A stretch of DNA of 64,000 nucleotides from Prosapia bicincta (taxonomy: Eukaryota > Arthropoda > Insecta > Hemiptera > Cercopidae), in assembly GCA_036971475.1 (NCBI GenBank), contig JBAIZL010000008.1, forward strand, positions 5,588,001-5,652,000. The letters run 5' to 3'. Within the stretch, counting starts at the first letter, position 1, and the number at the start of each line of letters is the position of its first letter. This document shows positions 29,801 to 41,800 of the stretch, in pieces. The position numbers and the translations under genes were made by a program. Under the pieces are notes generated by a model, which saw nothing but the letters and a program-made list of their open reading frames with translations, made no database searches and was not told the origin of the DNA.

Positions 29801-31925
29801 GTGTAGTTGCCTTGGAGTGTGTATTTACTTCGCACTTTTACTGTATAGCTACCTCGTACTTGGACTGTGTAGTTATCCCGCATTAGGACTTTGTAGTTGT
29901 CTCGCTCTTGGAGTGTGTAGTTACCTTGCACTTGGATCGTGTAGTTACCTCGCATTGGGACTGTGTAGTTATCCCGCATTAGGACTGTATAGCTACCTCG
30001 TACTTGGACTTTGTAGTTACTTCGCACTTTTACTGTATAGCTACCTCGTACTTGGACTCTGTAGTTACTTCGCACTTTTACTGTATAGCTACCTCGTACT
30101 TGGACTATGTAGTTACTTTGCACTTTTACTGTATAGCTACCTCGTACTTGGACTATGTAGTTACTTTGCACTTTTACTGTATAGCTACCTCGTACTTGGA
30201 CTTTATAGTTACTTTGCACTTTTACTGTATAGCTACCTCGTACTTGGACTATGTAGTTACTTCGCACTTTTACTGTATAGCTACCTCGTACTTGGACTAT
30301 GTAGTTACTTTGCACTTTTACTGTATAGCTACCGCGTACTTGGACTATGTAGTTACTTTGCACTTTTACTGTATAGCTACCTCGTACTTGGACTATGTAG
30401 TTACTTCGCACTTTTACTGTATAGCTACCTCGTACTTGGACTTTGTAGTTACTTCGCACTTTTACTGTATAGCTACCTCGTACTTGGACTTTGTAGTTAC
30501 TTCGCACTTTTACTGTATAGCTACCTCGTACTTGGACTTTGTAGTTACTTCGCACTTTTACTGTATAGCTACCTCGTACTTGGACTTTGTAGTTACTTCG
30601 CACTTTTACTGTATAGCTACCTCGTACTTGGACTTTGTAGTTACTTCGCACTTTTACTGTATAGCTACCTCGTACTTGGACTTTGTAGTTACTTCGCACT
30701 TTTACTGTATAGCTACCTCGTACTTGGACTTTGTAGTTACTTTGCACTTTTACTGTATAGCTACCTCGTACTTGGACTTTGTAGTTACTTCGCACTTTTA
30801 CTGTATAGCTACCTCGTACTTGGACTTTGTAGTTACTTCGCACTTTTACTGTATAGCTACCTCGTACTTGGACTTTGTAGTTACTTCGCACTTTTACTGT
30901 ATAGCTACCTCGTACTTGGACTTTGTAGTTACTTCGCACTTTTACTGTATAGCTACCTCGTACTTGGACTTTGTAATTACTTCGCACTTTTACTGTATAG
31001 CTACCTCGTACTTGGACTTTGTAGTTACTTTGCACTTTTACTGTATAGCTACCTCGTACTTGGACTTTGTAGTTACTTCACACTTTTACTGTATAGCTAC
31101 CTCGTACTTGGACTTTGTAGTTACTTTGCACTTTTACTGTATAGCTACCTCGTACTTGGACTTTGTAGTTACTTCGCACTTTTACTGTATAGCTACCTCG
31201 TACTTGGACTTTGTAGTTACTTTGCACTTTTACTGTATAGCTACCTCGTACTTGGACTTTGTAGTTACTTCGCACTTTTACTGTATAGCTACCTCGTACT
31301 TGGACTATGTAGTTACTTCGCACTTTTACTGTATAGCTACCTCGTACTTGGACTTTGTAGTTACTTTGCACTTTTACTGTATAGCTACCTCGTACTTGGA
31401 CTTTGTAGTTACTTCGCACTTTTACTGTATAGCTACCTCGTACTTGGACTTTGTAGTTACTTTGCACTTTTACTGTATAGCTACCTCGTACTTGGACTTT
31501 GTAGTTACTTCGCACTTTTACTGTATAGCTACCTCGTACTTGGACTTTGTAGTTACTTCGCACTTTTACTGTATAGCTACCTCGTACTTGGACTTTGTAG
31601 TTACTTCGCACTTTTACTGTATAGCTACCTCGTACTTGGACTATGTAGTTACTTCGCACTTTTACTGTATAGCTACCTCGTACTTGGACTTTGTAGTTAC
31701 TTCGCACTTTTACTGTATAGCTACCTCGTACTTGGACTTTGTAGTTACTTCGCACTTTTACTGTATAGCTACCTCGTACTTGGACTTTGTAGTTACTTCG
31801 CACTTTTACTGTATAGCTACCTCGTACTTGGACTATGTAGTTACTTCGCACTTTTACTGTATAGCTACCTCGTACTTGGACTATGTAGAGACCTCCCACT
31901 TAAACTGTATAATTATCTTGCACTT
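26837..31925 (+). repeat. 5.1-kb array of a 24-bp unit, the right half as a 48-bp dimer
   Basis: The base unit is close to GACTGTGTAGTTACCTCGCA plus CTTG. On the left (to about 29460) many 24-bp variants are mixed, with some larger blocks (for example 26894-27090 copied at 27087-27290) and a stretch of nearly pure CGCATTGG units at 28864-29120. On the right, from about 29460, a 48-bp dimer of CTTTGTAGTTACTTCGCACT and TTTACTGTATAGCTACCTCG halves is very uniform for 2.4 kb. Because 24 is divisible by three, long frames are open on both strands (28887-31955, 30004-31965, 28426-31035); all are repeats of 8 or 16 residues and I reject them as genes. Confidence 0.95.
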
Positions 31926-32104
31926 GGACAGTGGCTGCACTGTTTCATCATATAGAAGGTATTAACCACTGCTGTCGTTCAAACTAGTCAAATCGGTCCA
32001 GACAAAACCGACTGACCAAACCAGTTCTTCTCAGCCTGGTTAATGCTCAAGCACCAACACTTGAAATCTTAATGCAACGTGTTTTGGAATAAACCAGTGT
32101 ATAT

Positions 32105-32808
32105 ACAGTATGCGCCAAAATAAACAGTACTGGAACTGAATCAGCTGTAGTTGCCTTCAGATCAGCTGTGCCGTTTCGAACATCGTGACAGTGTTGCATA
32201 TAGCGCGATATAGTAGGCGTGTAACCTTTTGGTGCTCTGTGTCATTGAAAAGCATAATTGGTCCATACTTTTTTGAAGACAATAATGAAAATCCTCTTAC
32301 TGTGAATCGGGACCAATACAGGGTCATTCTTGGTCGTTTTATAGGAGACCTCAAGAGATTATGCAATCTTTACGTTCATAGTGATTCCAGCAAGATGGCG
32401 CAACCAGCCACACTGCCTTAGGCAACATTGCTCTCCTTCATGAAACTTGTAGCTACTGCCTCATCTCCCTTACCTGGGTCGTAACTTCCTCCCCACTCCT
32501 CTGATCTTACACCACCTGACCCCTACTACTTAAGAATGATGGAGAAGATTTTCCCTGATGCCCCACCAGCCACCATCGTCCAAATACAAGAAAATATTAC
32601 CATGTGTATAACGAGCATGAAACAACCCCTCTTCACCAAAATGACGCAAACCCTTCAAGAAAGGTACGAGTGTTGCCTCAAATTGTACGAAGGTCATATA
32701 GAACACGTTTATACCCGAGTGTAACAGGTTCTTTTTACTTGGACGTGTTTGTAAAACTATGTAAATAAAAAAGACTCTTACTACTGTTTATTTTGTTGGG
32801 TACGGTAA
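32105..32808 (+). mobile_element. Tc1/mariner-type element with the first half of its transposase deleted
   Basis: The ends are inverted repeats: ACAGTATGCGCCAAAATAAA with CAGTACTG at 32105-32132, and CTACTGTTTATTTTGTTGGG with TACGGTA at 32781-32807. Inside, the plus strand from about 32217 reads VTFWCSVSLKSIIGPYFFED and ENPLTVNRDQYR, then, after stops, a region with SSDLTPPDPYYLRMMEKIF and finally LQERYECCLKLYEGHIEHVY before a stop at 32723. This is the second half of a DDE_3-type mariner transposase. In-frame stops and the missing N-terminus show it is inactive. Related deleted copies lie at 36188-36386 and near 51040-51252. Confidence 0.8.
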
Positions 32809-33235
32809 TAGTGGAAAAATGTGTAGCGGGTGGATAACAGGCTGTACCTCGTACAGACCCTGAAGGAATGGTCAGGCATGCTTTCGTGTCCTCCTGTTTG
32901 CTCTGTACGGCGGCTACTTCCATGAACGTTAGTGACGTCTTATGAGTACCTTACTTTGGCTTACTTCATTTGGGGAAGCTAGACATACAAACTCACTTCG
33001 AGTTTGTAACTTTATTTGACGACATTTCTAGTAGTTACGGCCGGATGCCAAGGTAACCGGATTTAACAAACTGCAAGATGTTCATATCGCGTGTCGCGCT
33101 TCTTCGTTCTAGTCAAGCAGTCGGTCTTGTAAATCGATACACAGCGTTCAGTTTGCTGCCCGCCTCTATCCTCGCCGTGTCCGAGTGCTGCGTTCGGATC
33201 TGTATATGTGTGCTTTCAGAAGGTGCGTTTCAAGT
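32809..33235. other. Spacer, nothing recognised
   Basis: Unique-looking sequence between the mariner element and the 64-bp array. No supported gene. Confidence 0.3.
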
Positions 33236-33239
33236 CTAC

Positions 33240-33785
33240 TCTGTGTAGGTGTCCCCACTGGCGATGCATCTCGGTGTACGTGAGTTTAAACGTCAGAATC
33301 TCCGTCGTTGGAGGTGTATATCAGACATTTCTACTCTGTGTATGTGAGTCTAAACGTCAGAACCTCCGCCCTTGGAGGTGTATGTCACACCTTTTTACTC
33401 AATGTACGTGAGTCTAACCGTCATAGCCTTCGCTCTTGGAGGTGTATGTCACACCTTTCTACTCAGTGTATGTGAGTCTAAACGTCAGAACCTCCGTCGT
33501 TGGAGGTGTATATCAGACATTTCTACTCAGTGTACGTGAGTCTAACCTAACCGTCAGAGACTCCGCCCTTGGAGGTGTATATCAGGCCTTCCTACCCAGT
33601 GTACGTGTGTCTAAATGTTAGAACCTCCACCCTTATAGGTGTATGTCAAACCTTTCTACTCAGTGTACTTGAGTCTAACCGTCAGAACCTCCGCCCTTGG
33701 AGGTATATATCAGACCTTTCTACCCAGTGTACGTCTGTCTAAACGTTAGAACCTCCACCCTTAGAGGTGTATATCGTACCGTTCT
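33240..33785 (+). repeat. 64-bp satellite with internal palindrome, about 8 copies
   Basis: Each unit carries GTGAGTCTAAACGTCAGAAC, then CCTCCGCCCTTGGAGG, a short inverted repeat, then TGTATATCAGAC and TTCTACTCAGT. Copies vary, and one has an insertion of CCTAA. Confidence 0.88.
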
Positions 33786-33825
33786 TGCAGGAACACGCAG
33801 TGTGATGTTGATATGTTTCTGGATT

Positions 33826-34815
33826 TTCGGATAATTTGTCCTCCTTACTCATCGTCAAGGTACGAGTCTACAGATCTACTTCACATGAACGCTTCTGTTC
33901 TTACAAAGCAAATGCATTTCCGTAGAGTTTTATTGTACGGATAACTTGTCCTCCTTACTCATCGTCAATATACGAGTCTACAGATCTACTTTACATGAAC
34001 GATTCTGTTCTTACAAAGCAAATGCATTTCCATAGAGTTTTATTGTACGGATAACTTGTCCTCCTTACTCATCGTCAATATACGAGTCTACAGATCTACT
34101 TTACATGAACGTTTCTGTTCTTACAAAGCAAATGCATTTCCATAGAGTTTTAGTGTACGGATAACTTGTCCTCCTTACTCATCGTCAATATACGAGTCTA
34201 CAGATCTACTTTACATGAACGATTCTGTTCTTACAAAGCAAATGCATTTCCATAGAGTTTTAGTGTACGGATAACTTGTCCTCCTTACTCATCGTCAAGG
34301 TACGAGTCTACAGATCTACTTTACATGAACGTTTCTGTTCTTACAAAGCAAATGCATTTCCGTAGAGTTTTAGTGTACGGATAACTTGTCCTCCTTACTC
34401 ATCGTCAATATACGAGTCTACAGATCTACTTTACATGAACGATTCTGTTCTTACAAAGCAAATGCATTTCCATAGAGTTTTAGTGTACGGATAACTTGTC
34501 CTCCTTACTCATCGTCAAGGTACGAGTCTACAGATCTACTTTACATGAACGTTTCTGTTCTTACAAAGCAAATGCATTTCCATAGAGTTTTAGTGTACGG
34601 ATAACTTGTCCTCCTTACTCATCGTCAAGGTACGAGTCTACAGATCTACTTTACATGAACGTTTCTGTTCTTACAAAGCAAATGCATTTCCGTAGAGTTT
34701 TAGTGTACGGATAACTTGTCCTCCTTACTCATCGTCAATATACGAGTCTACAGATCTACTTTACATGAACGTTTCTGTTCTTACAAAGCAAATGCATTTC
34801 CGTAAAATTTTAGTG
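33826..34815 (+). repeat. 110-bp satellite, about 9 copies
   Basis: The unit contains GGATAACTTGTCCTCCTTAC, TCATCGTCAATATACGAGTC, TACTTTACATGAACG and AAAGCAAATGCATTTCC. Copies are over 95 percent alike by eye, with a few alternating sites (AATATACGAG/AAGGTACGAG, ACGATTC/ACGTTTC). It follows the 64-bp array almost directly, yet shares no sequence with it. Confidence 0.93.
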
Positions 34816-35631
34816 TAAATAGAGGCCTGTTTCTACTCATTTTGCTCGATGTTGTGACAGTGCTTGCCCTGTGGCAGCCGTCGGCATCATGGAGGACGTT
34901 TGGAGGGTACAACAGCCTTGTTACATATTCCGCTGTAGGATTATAGATTTACAGGTAACGTTCTTTCAATTATCGTACATCTTGACGTTTTTATTTATCG
35001 ATTTAACTTTCCAAGAAAGCACTGCTGATTATTTTCAGCAGACGCGTCGCACTTGGTCAGTGCATTGTTAAAAGCCGAGAGTGACAGCAAATCTGAAACA
35101 TAGTCCCTAACTTCTAGACACAGGTCTGCACACATTCCCGGTCACTTATAGCATATTTACCGATCAACAAATTCTTACTAACATTTATTTTGTGTTTGTT
35201 TATTATGATATGTATCATTGTTTTAATACAGTTACAATCTTCTATTTACCAGTCGCCTATTCTTTCAATAATAAGCTGCTTATTTCTAACGTAACATTAA
35301 GTTTAAAAAGCTTTTTTTAGTTCTTAAAAAGTGATTTAATTTTTATTATTACTTTTTCGAAATTTATTCCTAGACTGGGTTTAAAAACTATTTTTACTCA
35401 ACAATATTGAAAAAAAAAAATAAATATATTTTCTCTGTCCATACCAATAGCAAATTATTAGTATTAACAATACTAGAAAACGACGGTAGGGTTGTAAAAT
35501 TAATATAAAGTCAGGAGTTAACAGGCGGAATGGTGCATTTAAATAGTATCCCAATAGAATAATAGGTTATTGAAAATCGCATGGTTAGTAGTAGGGCGAG
35601 ACTAAATAGTCGGTGTATTAGCAAAGCCAAT
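34816..35631 (+). other. Spacer with a possible alternative first exon at 34889-34954
   Basis: An ATG at 34889 opens 22 codons (MEDVWRVQQPCYIFRCRIID) that end in CAG followed by gtaacg, a possible splice donor in phase 0. This would fit the phase-0 acceptor at 45067, so it might be an alternative start of the host gene. Evidence is thin. The rest, from 35150 to 35580, is AT-rich with nothing recognised. Confidence 0.25.
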
Positions 35632-36034
35632 GCCTATGTGTTTCTGCCAGCTGATGTCACTGAGGCTGTAGGAATGCTCGGTACTGGACAAACAGTTTGG
35701 CAGCGAAAAGTGGTCACTGTAGTACTAAAAAGGCTGGAAGGCGCTCCCTTATACTTTAGTGTGCATCCTTAACGCACACTCGCTCACAGAAAATAACAAG
35801 CAGCGCTGTCTAACGACGGGCTGCACAAGCTAACGCCTATGTGTTTCTGCCAGCTGTTGTCACTGAGGCTGTAGGAATACTCGGTACTGGACAAACCGTT
35901 TGGCAGCGAAAAGTTGTCACTGCAGTACTAAAAAGGCTGGAGGGCGCTCCCTTATACTTTAGTGTGCATCCTTAACGCACACTCGCTCACAGAAAATAAC
36001 GAGCAGCGCTGTCTAACAACGGGCTGCACAAGCT
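35632..36034 (+). repeat. Tandem duplication, two copies of 203 bp
   Basis: GCCTATGTGTTTCTGCCAGC occurs at 35632 and again at 35835 and the blocks that follow are nearly identical. They contain CATCCTTAACGCACACTCGC and AGCAGCGCTGTCTAAC. No coding sense. Confidence 0.85.
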
Positions 36035-36187
36035 AACCTCTATAAATGCTTTTTTGGTGTGAAATTTATCCGCATGAACTGTTCGTCTTATTGAAATATA
36101 GTCAGTCGTTATAGTGGCTTAATTTTACGCCCCTCTTGGCGAACAAAAAACCATGAGGTATTTGTGCGTTTCTAGCAGATAGAACAC

Positions 36188-36386
36188 TTTTGCGTCAAAA
36201 TAAACAGTATTGAAACACGTTTGAGATTTTATTTTATTTACATGGTTTTTTGTGCAGTAGTTAGCACCATGTCAGCAAAAACTAACCTCAAATGAAATAC
36301 GCCAACACGAATACGCGGCACAGCTGATCGAGAAGGCAACTAGAGCTGATTCAGTTTCAGTACTGTTTATTTTTGCGCTTACGGTA
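36188..36386. mobile_element. Short mariner derivative (MITE-like) with inverted ends
   Basis: The left end TTTTGCGTCAAAATAAACAG with TATTGAAAC and the right end GTTTCAGTACTG with TTTATTTTTGCGCTTACGGT match the ends of the mariner element at 32105-32808. The transposase is almost wholly gone. Confidence 0.7.
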
Positions 36387-36757
36387 AAAAGAAGGAGAAA
36401 AGAAAAACTCCCTAGTACTCAAGTTAGAAGTAGATAAATAAAAGAGCGACTGAAAGCGTTGCCTAGTCTTGCAGTTCGACCTTGTAGCTCATAAGGAAAT
36501 TAAGTAAAACCTTCAATTTCATTTGACTCAAAAGAATTTAGTGAGGATTCACCTCCATAATCTGAAGGAGGAAACAGCAAATGAGTTTTGGATTTGTATA
36601 AGTGGTGGCGGGGTGGAGGCCATTAACTTGGAACCACTGTTTGCTTTGACCGCTACAATCACATATCTTGTGTGCACTGGCCCCCTCCTCCAGGCATGTT
36701 TGCATAGCGCGCAATAAGTCTTGAGCGACCGGCGGTTGCCAGTCAGTGAGTGACAAG

Positions 36758-36877
36758 ATGTCGTCGCCGGACTACGACGAGGGCTTCCTGCAAAGGATGT
36801 ACACCTACGTAAAGCTGAGTCTGTGGTGGGACAGACCCGTGGGAAAGTGCAGGAGGCGCTTGAGGTTCAAGGTCAAG
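36758..36877 (+). CDS. Host gene, first coding exon
   Basis: The ATG at 36758 opens 40 codons (MSSPDYDEGFLQRMYTYVKL, then SLWWDRPVGKC and a basic end RRRLRFKVK) that stop being open shortly after a donor AAG|gtaaca. The exon is clearly GC-richer than all DNA around it and ends in phase 0, matching the phase-0 acceptor at 45067. An arthropod initiator-like TCAGT lies at 36743-36747, close to the ATG. The start looks like an N-terminus with an acidic beginning and a Trp-rich, basic patch that might contact membrane. I do not recognise the family. Confidence 0.65.
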
Positions 36878-38667
36878 GTAACAAGACGTTAAGAAATAAA
36901 TCATTTTCATTAGGCTTTTAAATTTGTTGAAATACTCTACACGTTTAGCAAACTTTTAAATTGTTTTATATTCAGGTATATTTCTGCCTTTCCTAACATT
37001 ATAATACTTTACTTTGTTGAAGCGTTTCGGAATGACTCCATTTTCAAAACTTTAAGAGTACTATTTAAGTTTTGAAAATGAAGTAATTTCCGAAACGCGT
37101 CAACAAAGTAAAATATTGTACTGGAATATGTACAAATATTCATCACAGAAATGAAGATGAGTATACATATTAAGAATTCAAATTGTGTTGTTTAAAACAA
37201 GTTCTATTCTAATAACAATAGTCTTTGAAATGTATATAGAACACGGGTAACTTCCTGTGCAACAATAGCCATGCATCGATAGTGTTTACCATAAGTTTAA
37301 TTTGTTGGTTAGTCATATTTATAAATTTTATTAGGCCTGATGTAAATCACTCATTGTTTGTAAACAAATAAATAACTCCACACGAACTCGCAAAACAATA
37401 TACTTTATCATCATACGCGTTTTAATGACATGTCATCATCCTGTGACACCACGACAAATTTACAACTGCAACTTGTTTTGTGAGTTCGTGTGCAGTTATT
37501 GATTTGTTTATAACCTTAACTCACAAGCCAGCTCAACTATTATTTATACTCACTGTTTGGTTGCAACGTTTTAGGCTTCATACTGAACCGAATCGGATAA
37601 TTTGTGTAAAGTATGGGATGATAGGTCCTGAAAGTGAAAAGAACATAACCTCTAAACCCAACACCTCTGATAGGTTGTGAAATCAGCTGATGGCAGGGTC
37701 TGGCGTTTGGACATAACACGGTCCCACAGTCTACACCACACCACTAGGGTATTTCTAATGGAGCTTGGGTTTTCAATCTTGGGTCAGGCTCTGCACACCT
37801 GGGTCGCGGCCCCTCCAAATTATATTTGGTCAAGAATTGTAATCTGAGCATAAACTAAAGCTGGTTAGGTGAATTAAACACCAGATAATGTTATTAAAAT
37901 TTAATATAAATATGTATATAGTATATAAATATATTTAACCCTACTGATAATATATTTATCAGTATATTGCAGCATTTACTGAAAATACTAGGCTTCGTAT
38001 TTTCAGGCATTTAATACTAGGCATTAATATATCAGGGATAGGCTAGATTCGGGCCTTGCACTACATTATGTTAAGAAATTGTTAACACCGGTTAACAATA
38101 TAAAATATATTACAATATTATTTAATATAATATTATATTTAAAATATTTGTCACACACACAATTATGTTTTTAAGTCGATTAGTAGCTTAGCCCAATATA
38201 TACAAATAAAAGTTGAACACACTATATTGCAAACCCATTTTTACACATAAGGTTAAAACATTGATTACAGTATATATAAATATCTGTGCTAAGTTTAAAT
38301 GGTTTAATTCTATGTGATTGGTTGTGTTGACAAGTGGGCCGGTGTCGTGATGGATGCTTAGGGGTCAAAGATTTTCAATTAGAACACACTGCCCTTAGGT
38401 ATGCTTAATTCCCCCGGTAACCTGTAACCAATCTTATTAAATATGGTGATACGTTTTCTTCTAATATAATAAATGAATAAAAATATTTTGAGTGCAAGGA
38501 TTGTATTCAATGTATATATTTTTCCTTGTTTTATATTTGTATAAATATAAAATAAATTAATATATAAATATATATAATATACTCGTAAATTGAAAGATAT
38601 ATAAATTAAACAATTCTTGTACTTAAAATATTTTTATTCATTTATTATATTACAAGAAAACGTATGA

Positions 38668-38726
<59 letters not shown>

Positions 38727-38862
38727 CGCGCGCGCGCGCACGCACGCACGTATGACATACAGTGTTAAATGTAACAATTTCATAAACAAGATATTATATG
38801 CTGTTAACACAGACTGGTTTAATTTTACACACACTTAGTCCATGTTCGTTCCTTTGCATTTC
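36878..38862 (+). other. First intron, left part, with two palindromic MITEs
   Basis: Arms at 37001-37118 (TTTACTTTGTTGAAGCGTTT against its complement) and 37361-37510 (TAAACAAATAAATAACTCCA with CACGAACTCGCAAAACAA against its complement) form two separate foldback elements. A (CA)n run with (CG) steps lies at 38670-38745. The rest is AT-rich. Confidence 0.6.
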
Positions 38863-41800
38863 CTCTCCTCACCAGTTCTTCCCTCTACACAGACCGTAGT
38901 GTAGGTCTATATGCTCGTTATTCTGCATTTCCTCTCCTCACCAGTTCTTCCCTCTACACAGACCGTAGTGTAGGTCTATATGTTCGTTATTTTGCATTTC
39001 CTCTCCTCACCAGTTCTTCCCTCTACACAGACCGTAGTGTAGGTCTATATGTTCGTTCCTTTGCATTTCCTCTCCTCACCAGTTCTTCCCTCTACACAGA
39101 CCGTAGTGTAGGTCTATATGTTCGTTATTTTGCATTTCCTCTCCTCACCAGTTCTTCCCTCTACACAGACCATAATGTAGGTCTATATGTTCGTTCCTTT
39201 CCATTTCCTCTCCTCACCAGTTCTTCCCTCTACACAGACCGTAGTGTAGGTCTATATGTTCGTTATTTTGCATTTCCTTTCCTCACCAGTTCTTCCCTCT
39301 ACACAGACCATAATGTAGGTCTATATGTTCGTTCCTTTCCATTTCCTCTCTTCACCAGTTCTTCCCTCTACACAGACCGTAGTGTAGGTCTATATGTTCG
39401 TTCCTTTGCATTTCCTCTCCTCACCAGTTCTTCCCTCTACACAGACCATAATGTAGGTCTATATGTTCGTTCCTTTCCATTTCCTCTCCTCACCAGTTCT
39501 TCCCTCTACACAGACCGTAGTGTAGGTCTATATGTTCGTTCCTTTGCATTTCCTCTCCTCACCAGTTCTTCCCTCTACACAGACCGTAGTGTAGGTCTAT
39601 ATGTTCGTTCCTTTGCATTTCCTCTCCTCACCAGTTCTTCCCTCTACACAGACCGTAGTGTAGGTCTATATGTTCGTTCCTTTGCATTTCCTCTCCTCAC
39701 CAGTTCTTCCCTCTACACAGACCGTAGTGTAGGTCTATATGTTCGTTATTTTGCATTTCCTCTCCTCACCAGTTCTTCCCTCTACACAGACCGTAGTGTA
39801 GGTCTATATGTTCGTTCCTTTGCATTTCCTCTCCTCACCAGTTCTTCCCTCTACACAGACCGTAGTGTAGGTCTATATGTTCGTTATTTTGCATTTCCTC
39901 TCCTCACCAGTTCTTCCCTCTACACAGACCATAATGTAGGTCTATATGTTCGTTCCTTTCCATTTCCTCTCCTCACCAGTTCTTCCCTCTACACAGACCG
40001 TAGTGTAGGTCTATATGTTCGTTATTTTGCATTTCCTCTCCTCACCAGTTCTTCCCTCTACACAGACCATAATGTAGGTCTATATGTTCGTTCCTTTCCA
40101 TTTCCTCTCCTCACCAGTTCTTCCCTCTACACAGACCGTAGTGTAGGTCTATATGTTCGTTCCTTTGCATTTCCTCTCCTCACCAGTTCTTCCCTCTACA
40201 CAGACCGTAGTGTAGGTCTATATGTTCGTTCCTTTGCATTTCCTCTCCTCACCAGTTCTTCCCTCTACACAGACCGTAGTGTAGGTCTATATGTTCGTTC
40301 CTTTGCATTTCCTCTCCTCACCAGTTCTTCCCTCTACACAGACCGTAGTGTAGGTCTATTGTTCGTTATTTTGCATTTCCTCTCCTCACCAGTTCTTCCC
40401 TCTACACAGACCGTAGTGTAGGTCTATATGTTCGTTCCTTTGCATTTCCTCTCCTCACCAGTTCTTCCCTCTACACAGACCGTAGTGTAGGTCTATATGT
40501 TCGTTCCTTTGCATTTCCTCTCCTCACCAGTTCTTCCCTCTACACAGACCGTAGTGTAGGTCTATATGTTCGTTATTTTGCATTTCCTCTCCTCACCAGT
40601 TCTTCCCTCTACACAGACCGTAGTGTAGGTCTATATGTTCGTTATTTTGCATTTCCTCTCCTCACCAGTTCTTCCCTCTACACAGACCGTAGTGTAGGTC
40701 TATATGTTCGTTATTTTGCATTTCCTCTCCTCACCAGTTCTTCCCTCTACACAGACCGTAGTGTAGGTCTATATGTTCGTTATTTTGCATTTCCTCTCCT
40801 CACCAGTTCTTCCCTCTACACAGACCGTAGTGTAGGTCTATATGTTCGTTATTTTGCATTTCCTCTCCTCACCAGTTCTTCCCTCTACACAGACCGTAGT
40901 GTAGGTCTATATGTTCGTTATTTTGCATTTCCTCTCCTCACCAGTTCTTCCCTCTACACAGACCGTAGTGTAGGTCTATATGTTCGTTACTTTGCATTTC
41001 CTCTCCTCACCAGTTCTTCCCTCTACACAGACCGTAGTGTAGGTCTATATGTTCGTTATTTTGCATTTCCTCTCCTCACCAGTTCTTCCCTCTACACAGA
41101 CCGTAGTGTAGGTCTATATGTTCGTTATTTTGCATTTCCTCTCCTCACCAGTTCTTCCCTCTACACAGACCGTAGTGTAGGTCTATATGTTCGTTATTTT
41201 GCATTTCCTCTCCTCACCAGTTCTTCCCTCTACACAGACCGTAGTGTAGGTCTATATGTTCGTTATTTTGCATTTCCTCTCCTCACCAGTTCTTCCCTCT
41301 ACACAGACCGTAGTGTAGGTCTATATGTTCGTTATTTTACATTTCCTCTCCTCACCAGTTCTTCCCTCTACACAGACCGTAGTGTAGGTCTATATGTTCG
41401 TTATTTTGCATTTCCTCTCCTCACCAGTTCTTCCCTCTACACAGACCGTAGTGTAGGTCTATATGTTCGTTATTTTGCATTTCCTCTCCTCACCAGTTCT
41501 TCCCTCTACACAGACCGTAGTGTAGGTCTATATGTTCGTTATTTTGCATTTCCTCTCCTCACCAGTTCTTCCCTCTACACAGACCGTAGTGTAGGTCTAT
41601 ATGTTCGTTATTTTGCATTTCCTCTCCTCACCAGTTCTTCCCTCTACACAGACCGTAGTGTAGGTCTATATGTTCGTTATTTTGCATTTCCTCTCCTCAC
41701 CAGTTCTTCCCTCTACACAGACCGTAGTGTAGGTCTATATGTTCGTTATTTTGCATTTCCTCTCCTCACCAGTTCTTCCCTCTACACAGACCGTAGTGTA

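Noticed and set aside
28426..31965. Frames of 869, 1022 and 653 codons on both strands
   Set aside because: They overlap each other in three frames of one 24/48-bp array. Repeat length divisible by three explains them.
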